Shown one piece after another: positions 23,858 to 33,000 of a stretch of DNA of 58,495 bases. How positions within the stretch are numbered: the first letter of the stretch is position 1; every line of letters begins with the position of its first letter. The position numbers and the translations under genes were made by a program. Location: assembly GCA_029779995.1 (NCBI GenBank), contig JAKOZM010000173.1, positions 1-58,495 on the forward strand, read 5' to 3'. The notes beneath the pieces are model-generated. The model was not told the DNA's origin and did no database searches. It saw only the letters and a list, made by a program, of their open reading frames with translations. This stretch comes from Actinomycetes bacterium (GTDB lineage Bacteria; Actinomycetota; Actinomycetes; S36-B12; UBA10799).

Positions 23858-24930
23858 CACAGCCCCCGTCCCGCCAGCACCGGCGCAGCATGCGGCCGGT
23901 CAGGCTCAACCGACCGAGACGACACACGGGCAGGCTTCGCCGTCGGGGTGTCGCGCTCGATGCCGGGAGGTGTGCCGTCGCCGAGTTGTGGGGTGTCGAG
24001 CTGGTCGAGGATCGCCAGTGCGGTCTTGCGGACGCGTTCGCCGGTAGCCTGCACCACCTGGGCGGCCTCTTGGCCGTCTACGCGGGCGGCCCAGGTCGAG
24101 ACGTACGGGATCGTGTAACCATCGGTGGTCATGCCGTGCGCGGCACCGATCATCAGCGCGACGGACTCGGCTTCGACCTCGCGAATGCCGCGATGCTGCC
24201 GCACTTCCACGTCGCCGGGATCGTGCATCCGCACATGCGCGAGCTCGTGCGCGAGCGTCTTCACTCGTGCAGCAGCAGACATGTTCTCCCGCACCGACAC
24301 GGTGCGCGCCTCGTAGTCGGTCATGCCGTACGCGCCCATGATCGCCATCTCGTCCGGCACGGAGACGACCTCGAATCCGGCCGCCCGTATCTGCGCGGCG
24401 AGGCCGTCCCAGAGCCCTGCCGGGGCTTCGCCCTCCAACAGCACAGGCATGGGCGTTGCGGGAAGGGGTTCGCCGTCGGTCTGGGAGACATCCCACACGT
24501 ACGCCGGCCGGGCGCCGACCATGCGGGAGCGCACCACCTCACCGGGCTGCGGCTTCTCCCGCGGCCCCAACCGCCGCCACGACCCTGCATCCGACGGCGT
24601 GGCCGTAGCGACCCTGCCGGTGACCGGAGCAAAGAGCATGTAGCCCAGCTGGCCCTTCATCACCTGCCGCCCCAACGCCTGCCACTGCCGGTAACCAGCG
24701 ACGAGCGTCGGGAACGGATCGGGCACCCGACCTGCCTCGAACGCGACCTGGTGCTGCACCCAGATGAGCATCGTGTTGTTGAACGAGCGGGAGCGGAACC
24801 GGGCAGCGAACGCGAGTGCGTCGCGCCAGTCCTTACCAGAAACGAGCTGCTCGACCGCGCCCGTCAACTTCTCGTGCAGCTCATCGAGCTTCGCCTCACG
24901 CGACGCCCGCTGCTCCAGTGTCGATGCCAT
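23857..24930 (-). CDS. ArdC-like anti-restriction protein / metallopeptidase
   Basis: The protein has 357 residues from ATG 24930 with GGAG nine bases upstream. The N-terminal ssDNA-binding ArdC domain has SFNNTMLIWVQHQ and RQWQALGRQVMKGQ (about 49-95). A zinc-metallopeptidase domain follows with HELAHVRMH at 228-236 and a downstream Glu in REVEAESVALMIGAAHG. Such proteins protect entering plasmid DNA from host restriction and are typical leading-region genes. The tail of about 50 residues is Pro/Arg-rich. Upstream in-frame extension (to 25107) overlaps the control region and is unlikely. Confidence 0.88.
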   Translation of the reverse strand: MASTLEQRASREAKLDELHEKLTGAVEQLVSGKDWRDALAFAARFRSRSFNNTMLIWVQHQVAFEAGRVPDPFPTLVAGYRQWQALGRQVMKGQLGYMLFAPVTGRVATATPSDAGSWRRLGPREKPQPGEVVRSRMVGARPAYVWDVSQTDGEPLPATPMPVLLEGEAPAGLWDGLAAQIRAAGFEVVSVPDEMAIMGAYGMTDYEARTVSVRENMSAAARVKTLAHELAHVRMHDPGDVEVRQHRGIREVEAESVALMIGAAHGMTTDGYTIPYVSTWAARVDGQEAAQVVQATGERVRKTALAILDQLDTPQLGDGTPPGIERDTPTAKPARVSSRSVEPDRPHAAPVLAGRGL

Positions 24931-25114
24931 GACCGGGTCTCCTCTCGCGACCACCACGACACGTGTGGGCGCGGCGGTACACCTTCGAGGTAGGCAACAC
25001 CTCCCGCCACCGCCGGAGCGCACCTGCCAAGCCAGCGATACTGGGCGGCCTGGCCCAGCGGCGCGCCTGCGCGAGGAGCCGCCCGGGATCGGCGCGGAAC
25101 ACAGCATCCGTCAT
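24896..25114 (-). CDS. Possible small ORF upstream of ardC (72 aa)
   Basis: ATG 25114 is preceded by AGAGAGGAG, and the frame ends 35 bp inside ardC. The peptide (MTDAVFRADPGRLLAQARRW…LRRWREVLPTSKVYRRAH) is Arg-rich. The ribosome-binding site and the overlap favour a short coupled leader gene, but the composition is also that of chance GC-rich frames. The longer frame upward to 25255 runs through the operator array and is surely not coding. Confidence 0.3.
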   Translation of the reverse strand: MTDAVFRADPGRLLAQARRWARPPSIAGLAGALRRWREVLPTSKVYRRAHTCRGGRERRPGHGIDTGAAGVA

Positions 25115-25151
25115 CTCCTCTCTGGCCAGAACGACCCACCCGAACAGTCTG

Positions 25152-25255
25152 TTGAGCATGCTCAATGAGGCCGGAGTTCCCATTGCAGCACGACCGTTGA
25201 GCATGCGCAAGCCTTGATTTGTGCATGCCCAACGAGTAGGTTTGAGCATGCACAA
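25152..25255. promoter_or_regulatory. Array of four palindromic operators before the EspR-like regulator
   Basis: The four sites are TTGAGCATGCTCAA (25152-25165, perfect), TTGAGCATGCGCAA (25197-25210), TTGTGCATGCCCAA (25219-25232) and TTGAGCATGCACAA (25242-25255). Start-to-start spacings are 45, 22 and 23 bp, so all lie on one face of the helix. No convincing site fills the gap at about 25174. They lie between the divergent ardC and regulator genes and overlap the predicted regulator promoter. Confidence 0.85.
25214..25242 (+). promoter_or_regulatory. Predicted promoter of the regulator gene
   Basis: The -35 TTGATT (25214-25219) and -10 TAGGTT (25237-25242) are separated by 17 bp. Operator 3 fills the spacer and operator 4 would cover the start of transcription, so binding should repress. 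The predicted leader to the ATG at 25319 is about 70 nt. Confidence 0.5.
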
Positions 25256-25318
25256 CCACCCGTGAGGGTGGACTACATCGATGCCTTGCCCGTCGCGAAG
25301 GGAAGGGGGTCAGCCACC

Positions 25319-25750
25319 ATGACCGAAGACGAGAGCCGGGCTGCGGCTGAAGACCTCGCCAAGCGGCTGCGTCTCCTGATGGACGTCGCCGAGGCCGAGT
25401 CCGGCATTGAACCGACCTACTCGCAGATCGCTGACTACCTCAAAGAACGCGGCACCAACCTGTCCCGGTCGCGCTGGACGTACATGATCAACGGTCACCG
25501 CTACGTCCAAGACCCCGCCGTGTTCGACGGACTCGCCGCGTTCTTCGATGTCGATGCCGCGTTCCTCACGGGAGCCGACGGAGCCGAGACTCCAGAGAAG
25601 GTCGCCGCTCAGCTCGACCTCGTTCGGTCCATGCGGGCAGCGAAGGTGAAGTCCTACGCCGCCCGCACCCTCGGCGACATCTCGCCGAAAGCACTCCACG
25701 CCATCACCAAGTTCCTGGACGAGGAAATGAGCCACATGCCCGAGCACTGA
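25319..25750 (+). CDS. EspR-like helix-turn-helix regulator
   Basis: The protein has 143 residues from ATG 25319 with GGAAGGGGG upstream. The HTH of the EspR/XRE type is visible at about 30-75: EPTYSQIADYLKERGTNLSRSRWTYMINGHRYVQDPAVFDGLAAFFDVDAAFL. A helical dimerisation tail follows (VAAQLDLVRSMRAAKVKSYAARTLGDISPKALHAITKFLDEEM). Proteins of this form bind arrays of spaced sites as dimers of dimers, which fits the four operators upstream. It probably represses its own operon and perhaps the divergent ardC transfer operon, acting as the main switch of the element. Confidence 0.85.
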   Translation: MTEDESRAAAEDLAKRLRLLMDVAEAESGIEPTYSQIADYLKERGTNLSRSRWTYMINGHRYVQDPAVFDGLAAFFDVDAAFLTGADGAETPEKVAAQLDLVRSMRAAKVKSYAARTLGDISPKALHAITKFLDEEMSHMPEH

Positions 25751-25810
25751 CAGGTGTCGCGCGACACGGTGCCGATACCGGTCCCTGCTCCCCACAGAGA
25801 GGGGCGAACC

Positions 25811-26146
25811 GTGAACATCGAACAGACAGTATCGGCGGCCGTCGCGGGCCTACAGCTCGGCAGCACCTTCACCCTCGACGACCTCCTGACCGCTGTTCAG
25901 CAGCGGCGGCACCGCAGGCTTCGCGTCGTCGAGCTCGCCGACCTCGACACCCGAGACGGCATCTGCGCGGTCTGGCTCGTCACCGACACCGACGACATCC
26001 CGCCCTACACCCGCGGGCGACTGCTCAAACGGCAAGACATCGACTGCGAAACAGAGATCGCCGCCGAGTCCCTCGCCGACCGCCTCGCCGCAGGCATCCG
26101 AGGATCGGTGTTCGCCGAGACCCGCTACTCGGAGGTCTTCGGATGA
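25811..26146 (+). CDS. Small protein between EspR-like and MAB_1171c-like genes (111 aa)
   Basis: I chose the GTG at 25811 with GAGAGGGG upstream; a GTG at 25754 is in frame but less likely. It is soluble (TLDDLLTAVQQRRHRRLRVVELADLDTRDGICAVWLVTDTDDIPPYTRG…LADRLAAGIRGSVF). The place matches small toxin-like or ImmA-like partners often found between an XRE regulator and a MAB_1171c-type transporter, but no HExxH or other catalytic motif is present. It overlaps the next start by four bases. Function unknown. Confidence 0.75.
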   Translation: MNIEQTVSAAVAGLQLGSTFTLDDLLTAVQQRRHRRLRVVELADLDTRDGICAVWLVTDTDDIPPYTRGRLLKRQDIDCETEIAAESLADRLAAGIRGSVFAETRYSEVFG

Positions 26147-27147
26147 TCCAGACGCTCGTCGCGGCCCTCATGTGGGCGCTCGTGGCGAGCCTGCTCATCT
26201 TCCGCCGCAAACGTGCCGACCGCAGCGTCACCTACGCCGCGATCACCATCGCCATCGCGATGACCCTGAACGTAGACGCCATCTACACCGCCGTCGACCC
26301 GCTCCTCGGTGGAACCAACATCGCCACCCTCATCGCGGACGCGCTGCTGATGACCGGGCTGTTCTTCCTCGGCCGCGGCGTCATGAGAACCGGCGAATAC
26401 CGGCCCCGCCTCGTCCGCGCCGTCGTCAGCATCCCCATGCTCGCGGTCTCGCTGGTCGCGATCACCGTCACGTTCCTGTTCATCGACCGGGGCACGACCA
26501 CCACCCAGTTCATGAGCGACCTCGGAGACGAGCCAGCAGCTGCGGCCTACTCGATCATCAACTTCGTCTACGGCGGCATCGTCATCGCCACCATGCTGAC
26601 CCTCGCCGCCCAGCAGTACCGCAACAGCACCGGCATCCAACGCCTCCCCGCCGCGCTGCTCACTCTGGGATCGGTGTTCGGGGTTGCATTGTGTCTCGCG
26701 GTGATCGTCATGGACATCGCCCACGTCACCGGGCAACTCGACCTCATGCACGCCGTCCAGCCGACCTACGGGCCACTCTCGCTGCTCACGTTCCTGTTCC
26801 TCTGCGCCGGCTTCGCCGCTCAACCGGCCGTCCGCCGCGTCCAGCACTACCTGCGCGACAAGCGCACCGCCGCCCTCGCCGCTGACCTGGAGCCACTCTG
26901 GAATCGGGCAACAACTGCGCGCCCAGGCCTCAGCCAAGCAGACCCCCTCGCCACCAGCGCCGACGACGTGGAAGGACGCCTACACCGAGAGATCGTAGAA
27001 ATCCGCGACGCCATGATCGACCCCCGCATCACGTTCGACACCAGCCGAGCCGAGATCGCCCTTCTCGAACGCGCCGAAAGCCACCTCCTCGGACGCGACC
27101 GAACCGTGTCCACACAGGCTTCCCATGACGAGGAGCGCGCCCCGTGA
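26143..27147 (+). CDS. MAB_1171c-family (DUF6545-type) polytopic membrane protein
   Basis: The protein has 334 residues, with about seven membrane segments in the first 235 residues (TLVAALMWALVASLLIF; VTYAAITIAIAMTLNV; IATLIADALLMTGLFFLG; AVVSIPMLAVSLVAITVTFLFI; YGGIVIATMLTLAA; LTLGSVFGVALCLAVIVMDIA; PLSLLTFLFLCAGFAA). A cytoplasmic helical C-terminus of about 100 residues follows (LHREIVEIRDAMIDPRITFD). This family regularly accompanies XRE/EspR-like regulators in actinobacteria. The ligand or role is not known; sensing a peptide or lipid signal is possible. It is coupled at both ends (ATGA). Confidence 0.82.
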   Translation: MIQTLVAALMWALVASLLIFRRKRADRSVTYAAITIAIAMTLNVDAIYTAVDPLLGGTNIATLIADALLMTGLFFLGRGVMRTGEYRPRLVRAVVSIPMLAVSLVAITVTFLFIDRGTTTTQFMSDLGDEPAAAAYSIINFVYGGIVIATMLTLAAQQYRNSTGIQRLPAALLTLGSVFGVALCLAVIVMDIAHVTGQLDLMHAVQPTYGPLSLLTFLFLCAGFAAQPAVRRVQHYLRDKRTAALAADLEPLWNRATTARPGLSQADPLATSADDVEGRLHREIVEIRDAMIDPRITFDTSRAEIALLERAESHLLGRDRTVSTQASHDEERAP

Positions 27148-27987
27148 AGCGCCTCGCTCTTGGGGTCGCCGTCGTCGCCGCGGCTGCCGGAGGCGTCGGC
27201 TGGACCATCGCGCGACGGCTCACCGCACCCGTCGGTCCACGAAGGTTCGACCTCACCGTCCACGGCATAGAGCAGGACGACGACGGCCACCTGATCGTCC
27301 TCGACCGCACCGACCAGACCACAGCAGACGGCATCTACAACCTCTGGTTCGAACACGGCGGCTGGGCACAGCTCTCAACAGAAGTCCACGATCGCGGGCC
27401 CATCCTCCTCGCGCGAAGGATCACGGGCACATCACCCGGCCTCGCGCCGAAGGCTGGCGATCGCGCCTCGTGGAGCGGCATCTACCACGCGACCCCACAC
27501 GAGGCCAGACTCAATTCACGCAGCATCACCATCACGACCCCCGCAGGGCATTGCCCGGCCTGGCGCATCGACGGCGACCCATCAACCTGGGCAATCCACA
27601 TCCACGGACTCGGCAGCACCCGCGCCGGCACCCTCCGCGGCGTCCCCGCCGCCACCGACCTCGGCTACACCTCCCTCGTCGTCACCTACCGCAACACAGA
27701 AGAAGGCCCCCACGTCGGCACCGGCCGATCCACCCTCGGCCACACCGAGACCGCAGACGTTGACGAGGCCATCGGATACGCCGTCCGACGAGGTGCCCGA
27801 CAGATCGTGCTCTTCGGCTGGTCAATGGGTGCCGCGATCGCCCTGCAGCTCGCCGACCGACCCCGACACGACGGCCTGATCGCTGCACTCGTACTCGACT
27901 CGCCAGTCCTCGACTGGATGGACCGTTCCCGGTTTGGTGGACACTGGTGAGGTTTGCGGTTCCCGATAGGGTGAAGGGGAGCTGATT

Positions 27988-28308
27988 ATGGGATCTACGC
28001 GGAGGCATTTCACGGCGGAGTACAAAGCTAACGCGGTGGCGTTGGTGTTGGATGATGGGCGGTCGATCGCTGAGGCGGCACGGAATATCGGCGTCCTCGA
28101 GAAGACGTTAGGGAAATGGGTGAAGAAAGAACGAGACTTGCGCGATGAGCAGCGTGACCCGGACGAGTCTTTGACACGCTCGGAACGGGCCGAGCTCGAA
28201 CAGCTCCGCGCGGATTACCAGAGGCTGCTGGACGAAAACGCTCATCTCCAGATGCAGGCCAGTTTCGCAAAAAAAGTGGCGACCTGGTTCGCGAAAGACC
28301 AGCAGTGA
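27988..28308 (+). CDS. IS3-family transposase OrfA
   Basis: The protein has 106 residues: MGSTRRHFTAEYKANAVALVL, HTH at SIAEAARNIGVLEKTLGKWV, and a C-terminal coiled coil (SERAELEQLRADYQRLLDENAHLQ). The frame ends at TGA overlapping the GTG of orfB. The run of seven A followed by G at 28269-28276 is a typical -1 slippery site; the shifted frame reads through into orfB without a stop. Confidence 0.93.
   Translation: MGSTRRHFTAEYKANAVALVLDDGRSIAEAARNIGVLEKTLGKWVKKERDLRDEQRDPDESLTRSERAELEQLRADYQRLLDENAHLQMQASFAKKVATWFAKDQQ
28269..28276 (+). promoter_or_regulatory. Programmed -1 frameshift site (A7G) of the IS3 element
   Basis: A heptamer of A plus G lies in the orfA codons AAA AAA GTG. In the -1 frame the sequence continues KSGDLVRERPAVKFAAI into OrfB without a stop. 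This would give the OrfAB fusion transposase normal for IS3. Confidence 0.75.
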
Positions 28309-29189
28309 AGTTTGCTGCGATCGCGGACTGGGCTGATCAGGGTGTTTATCCGGTGGTGTTCATGTGTCGGGAACTCCAGGTGTCGACCTCGGGCTATTAC
28401 AAGTGGCGGAGTCATCGGGTTTCGGTCAGGCACGACCAAGACGATCTGCTGATGGGATTGATTCGCCATTTTTATGCCAGCAGCCCGGGCCGGCCTGGGG
28501 TCCGACGCATTCATGCCGAGCTCGCTGCTGGCGGGCACCGGGTGTCGCGCAAGCGGGTGTGGCGGTTGATGCGGGCGCTGGGTGTCCAGGGCCGTCATCC
28601 CGCGGCGTGGCGGCGAACCACGGTGGCTGGCGAGCATCCGGTGCCGGCCCCGGACCTGATCGGTCGAAGGTTCGAGGCGTCGGGGCCGAACGAGAAGTGG
28701 TGTGGTGATATCACGTATGTGAAGACGTGGAATGGTTGGGCTTATCTGGCGACGGTGATCGACCTGTATTCCAGGAAGGTGGTGGGTTGGGCTGTCGATG
28801 ACCATATGCGTACCTCGTTGGTCACTGATGCTTTGGATATGGCTCGGGTTCATCGTCGGCCTCGGACACGCGTGATTTTTCATTCGGACCGTGGGACGCA
28901 GTATACGTCGACGGATTTTGCTAAGTACTGTCGGAAACACAAGATTCGTCGATCATTGGGCCGTACCGGGATTTGTTACGATAACGCGGTCGCCGAATCG
29001 TTCTTCGCGACCTACAAGAAGGAACTCATCCATACCCGGCCTTGGCCAGATCTCAAGACTCTGAAGAAGTACACGTTTTCTTGGATTGAGGAATACTACA
29101 ACCAGACTCGTCGCCATTCAACGCTCGGATACTTGACACCGCAAGAATATGAGCTAGGCTACAGAAACATACTTGAACTCGCAGCCTAA
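28305..29189 (+). CDS. IS3-family transposase OrfB (DDE integrase core)
   Basis: The protein has 294 residues: an HTH_21 segment (SSPGRPGVRRIHAELAAGGHRVSRKRVWRLM), and an rve core with Asp in WCGDITYVKTW, Asp in VIFHSDRGTQYTSTDFAKY and Glu in CYDNAVAESFFATYKKE. It ends YNQTRRHSTLGYLTPQEYE. It appears complete; translated mostly as the OrfAB fusion. Confidence 0.95.
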   Translation: MKFAAIADWADQGVYPVVFMCRELQVSTSGYYKWRSHRVSVRHDQDDLLMGLIRHFYASSPGRPGVRRIHAELAAGGHRVSRKRVWRLMRALGVQGRHPAAWRRTTVAGEHPVPAPDLIGRRFEASGPNEKWCGDITYVKTWNGWAYLATVIDLYSRKVVGWAVDDHMRTSLVTDALDMARVHRRPRTRVIFHSDRGTQYTSTDFAKYCRKHKIRRSLGRTGICYDNAVAESFFATYKKELIHTRPWPDLKTLKKYTFSWIEEYYNQTRRHSTLGYLTPQEYELGYRNILELAA

Positions 29190-29714
29190 ACAGCTATCCA
29201 CTTTATCGGGAACACTCCAGGAGCGAAGTCATCAAGACGAACTGCGCCCGTGGCGGGCTCCCCGCAGTAGTCGGCTACCTCGCTGTCCCGTGGCTCAGCA
29301 TCCGGCCGCTCGCTCGCCTCGCCGGCCTACCGCGCAGCATCCCGCTCCGATCCTTCGACTGGACCGCCAGAACCGCAGACCTCAGCACGCCAACGCTCAT
29401 CCTGCACGGTGTGCAGGACGACTCCGTGCCGATCCAGCTCTCACAAGCACTCCGAGACGCACGACCCGAACTTGTCGAGTTGGAAGCCTTTGACGCCGCC
29501 CACACACTCTCCTGGAACACCGACCCCGACCGATGGCAGGCCACCGTCACCTCCTGGCTCCGAGCGCGCGTCTCGCGCTGAATGCCCGAGCAGAAGTCCC
29601 ACCCTCGGCACCCATCTCGTTCGGCCACGCCCGGAGAAACCCAACTCAAGCCGTACCTCCGCCGGTAACATCGTGTGTGTTGGCCTGCCTGGGCCAGAGC
29701 GAGGGAGGACCAAC

Positions 29715-29915
29715 GTGGCTGAGCCTTGGCTGTCTGCCGACGACATCGCCGCCCACCTCGGGGTCACCAAAGACACCGTCTACACGTGGATCGCTGAGAA
29801 GGCCATGCCCGCCCACAAGGTCGGACGCCTCTGGAAGTTCCAAGCCAGCGAGATCGACGACTGGGTGCGACGAGGTGACGCTGCCGCCGACTCCGAACCC
29901 TCCCCGCCCGGGTGA
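29715..29915 (+). CDS. Excisionase/MerR-like HTH protein (66 aa)
   Basis: The start is GTG with GGGAGGA six bases upstream. The peptide MAEPWLSADDIAAHLGVTKD…TVYTWIAEKAMPAHKVGRLWKFQASEIDDWV is a classical winged-HTH 'helix_turn_helix_17' unit, as in excisionases. It is followed after 89 bp by the helicase gene and on the same strand, so I take it as the regulator of the defence locus; an ICE excisionase is the alternative, but the gene is far from an element end. A possible weak -10 (TATCCT) lies in the gap before the helicase. Confidence 0.8.
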   Translation: MAEPWLSADDIAAHLGVTKDTVYTWIAEKAMPAHKVGRLWKFQASEIDDWVRRGDAAADSEPSPPG

Positions 29916-30004
29916 GTGCTTCGCTCTCTTCCAGGCGCCGCTGACACTTTGTCGGTGGTACCCCATATCCTGATCCACTGCCCAAAACCGGAAGGAGGCA
30001 CGTC

Positions 30005-33000
30005 GTGACAGAAGCGACGACCGACGCGACATTGACACTCGCGACGCTTCGTGCGGGCCAGCGCCTCCGTGGCCTGGTGCCCGGGCAGACGGTCACCCTG
30101 ATTGCCATCGATCCCATCGACGCCGGACTATTCGAGGTCTTCTACCGCGACGACTCCGGTCGCAGCGGCGCACGCGCGATCACCGACGCCGACGCGGCAC
30201 GCTTCGAGGTCGCGGGCGACCTCGACTCCGCTCCCGCCTACGATGCCGACCCGGACGAGTTCCGGCTCGCGGCTGAGGCGTTGCGGATCAAGTACGCGGC
30301 GCTGTATGACCCGATGGTCGCGGTCAACAGCTCGGACGTTGACCCCCTGCCGCACCAGATTCGCGCCGTCTACGAGGAACTGCTACCACGTATCCCGCTG
30401 CGCTTCCTGCTGGCCGACGACCCCGGCGCAGGCAAGACGATCATGGCCGGGCTCTATCTGAAGGAGCTGATCCTGCGCTCGGACTGCGAGCGAGCAATCA
30501 TCGTCGCTCCCGGCGGGCTCGTGGAGCAGTGGCGCGAGGAACTCAGCCAGAAGTTCGACCTGCGCTTCGAAATCTTCAGCCGTCAGATGGTCGATGACGC
30601 CGAGGGTCGCAACGTCTTCGCTGACCACCCGCTCCTGATCGCCCGCATGGACCAGCTCTCCCGTAGTGAAGACCTGACCGAGCAGCTCGGCGAGGTCACC
30701 TGGGATGTCGCCGTCGTTGACGAGGCCCACCGCATGTCGGCCCACTACTCGTCCTGGGCGGGCGAGGTCGATGAGACCAAGCGCTTCAAGCTCGGACGCC
30801 TACTGTCGGAGACCGCGCACAACTTCCTGCTGATGACGGCGACCCCGCACGCGGGCAAGGAAGAGGACTTCCAGCTGTTCATGTCGCTGCTGGATCGCGA
30901 CCGCTTCGAGGGCCAGTACCGGCAGGGCGTGCACCGGACCGATACCCACGGGCTGATGCGCCGCATGGTGAAGGAAGACCTGCTCACCTTCGAGGGCAAG
31001 CCGCTGTTCCCCGAACGCAAGGCCTACACCGTCGAGTACGAGCTGAGCCCGGCCGAGCGGGACCTCTACGAACAAGTCACTGACTACGTCCGCACCGAGA
31101 TGGGTAGGGCCGAACGGATCGCCCAGGCCGGTGACAAGAAGCGCGGCAACAACGTCGGGTTCGCGCTCACCGTGCTGCAACGCCGTCTGGCTTCCAGCCC
31201 GGAAGCGATCCTGCGCTCTCTGGAACGACGCCAGCAGCGCCTCGACACGAAACTGCGCGACATGCAGCGCATCATCACCGACGACGCACGCTTCAGCACC
31301 TCTACCTCCTCGCACATCGACGAGTGGTCCACAGGCAAGACCCCGCTCGACTTCGGAAGCGACGCACTACCCGCGTTGTCGGTCGATGACTTCGAGGACT
31401 TCGACGAGGAAACGACCGACGAGGAGCGCGCGCAGTTCGAGAACCAGGTTGACCAGGTCGTTGATCTCGCCACCGCGGCGCAGACCATTCCTGAGCTGCG
31501 TGCGGAGATCGCGATCCTCGAAGACCTCGTGCGCACTGCGCGGCGTGTGCGTCTTCAGGATCATGACAAGAAGTGGGTGGAGCTGCGCACGATCCTCGAT
31601 GAGCAGTTGCTGGCGAAGGACGGTTCGGGTACTCCGCGCAAGATCATCATCTTCACCGAGCACCGCGACACTCTGGACTACCTTCAGCAGAAGATCGCCG
31701 CGCAGCTAGGCCGGGCCGACTCGGTGATCACGATCCACGGGGGGACTCGCCGTGAGGATCGTAAGGTCGCCCGCGAACGCTTCACCCACAACCCCGACAC
31801 CGTGGTCCTGCTCGCCACGGACGCCGCCGGGGAAGGCTTGAACCTTCAACGTGCGCACCTGATGGTGAACTATGACCTGCCGTGGAACCCGAACCGCATC
31901 GAGCAGCGCTTTGGCCGCATCCACCGCATCGGCCAACGCGAGGTATGCCACCTGTGGAACATGGTCGCCCGCGACACTCGCGAGGGCGACGTGTTCACCC
32001 GGCTGCTGGCGAAGATCGACCAGATGTCGATCGCCTACAACGGCAACCTGTTCAACGTGCTCGGCGACGCCGACGCCTTCCAAGAGCGGTCGCTGCGTGA
32101 CCTGCTGATCGAGGCCATCCGCTACGGCGACCAGCCCCAGATCAAAGCCAAGCTCGACCGCATCATCGACGCTGGCGTCTCCCACGGCCTCGACGAGATG
32201 CTCGCCGAGCGCGCGCTCCACCCCGAGATGTTCTCCGCACTCAACCTCGACGAAGTTCGGGCACGCGTGGAGAAGGCCCGCGAACGACGCCTCCAGCCCG
32301 GCTACATTGCAGCCTTCTTCCTCCCCGCGCTCACACGGCTCGGCGGACGCATCCGCAAGCGAGAGAACGGACGCTACGAGATCACCCGCGTGCCGGCCCG
32401 CGTGATCGACGCTGCGCGTCGCCTCAACCGATGGGCGCCAGTCGCTGAGCAGTACGAGCGCATCACCTTCGAGCTCTCACGTATGCACCCCGACGGACTC
32501 GCCGACGCTGCGCTCATCGCACCGGGCCACCCGCTGCTGCACGCCGTCATCGAGGCCACCATCGACGACCTCGGTCCCACTCTCAAGCAAGGCACGGTGC
32601 TGGTCGATCGTCGCACCAAGCAGACCGACGCGCCGATGCTGATGTTCAGCGTTGAGCAGCGCATCGAGAACACCGCAGCTGATGCGGACACTGTCTCGCA
32701 TCACTTCGACTACCCGCTCCTCGAACAGGACGGCACCGTCACCGTTTCCGCAGCACCCCCGTACCTCGACTACGACCGACCCGACTCGACCGAGACCGAC
32801 GCCATCGCTGAGATCGCGGGCAGCGACTGGGCGCGACAGAACCACGAGAAGCTCGTGCGCGCCTGGGCCTACCGTGAAGGGCTCCAGCCCCGCATGGACG
32901 AGATCAAGACCCGCCTCGACATCGAGACCGCGCGTACCCGGGCACAGGTCAAGGATCGCCTCTTGGCCGAGATCAACCACTGGGATCGTGAACACAACCG

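Larger units (their letters stand above)
27919..29219 (+). mobile_element. IS3-family insertion sequence in the hydrolase gene
   Basis: The left end is 27919 (TGGACCGTTCCCGG...) and the right end is 29219 (...CGGGAACACTCCA). The ends are imperfect inverted repeats with a shared GTTCCCG core. The GGA target duplication lies at 27916-27918 and 29220-29222; its removal restores the host reading frame. Length is 1301 bp. GC content is lower than the surroundings, suggesting recent arrival. Confidence 0.93.
27144..29581 (+). pseudogene. Alpha/beta hydrolase gene split by an IS3-family element
   Basis: The 5' part (27144-27918) encodes an N-terminal membrane helix and the nucleophile elbow FGWSMGAA (catalytic Ser). 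The 3' part (29223-29581) encodes the acid in LHGVQDDSVP and the His in FDAAHTLSW. Removing 27919-29222 (IS plus one GGA copy) restores the frame (LDW|SEVIK). The intact protein would be about 377 residues, an anchored serine hydrolase, the fourth gene of the regulator module. As it stands the truncated product lacks Asp and His and should be inactive. Confidence 0.92.

Noticed and set aside
23030..24118. Open frame of 362 codons, plus strand
   Set aside because: Antisense to the prim-pol and ArdC genes, both of which have clear catalytic motifs.
20420..25026. GCGCACCTG copies on the plus strand (20420, 25018) and a minus copy in the wall hydrolase gene (18093)
   Set aside because: They lie within coding DNA or in the wrong direction and lack the conserved right half of the motif; treated as chance.
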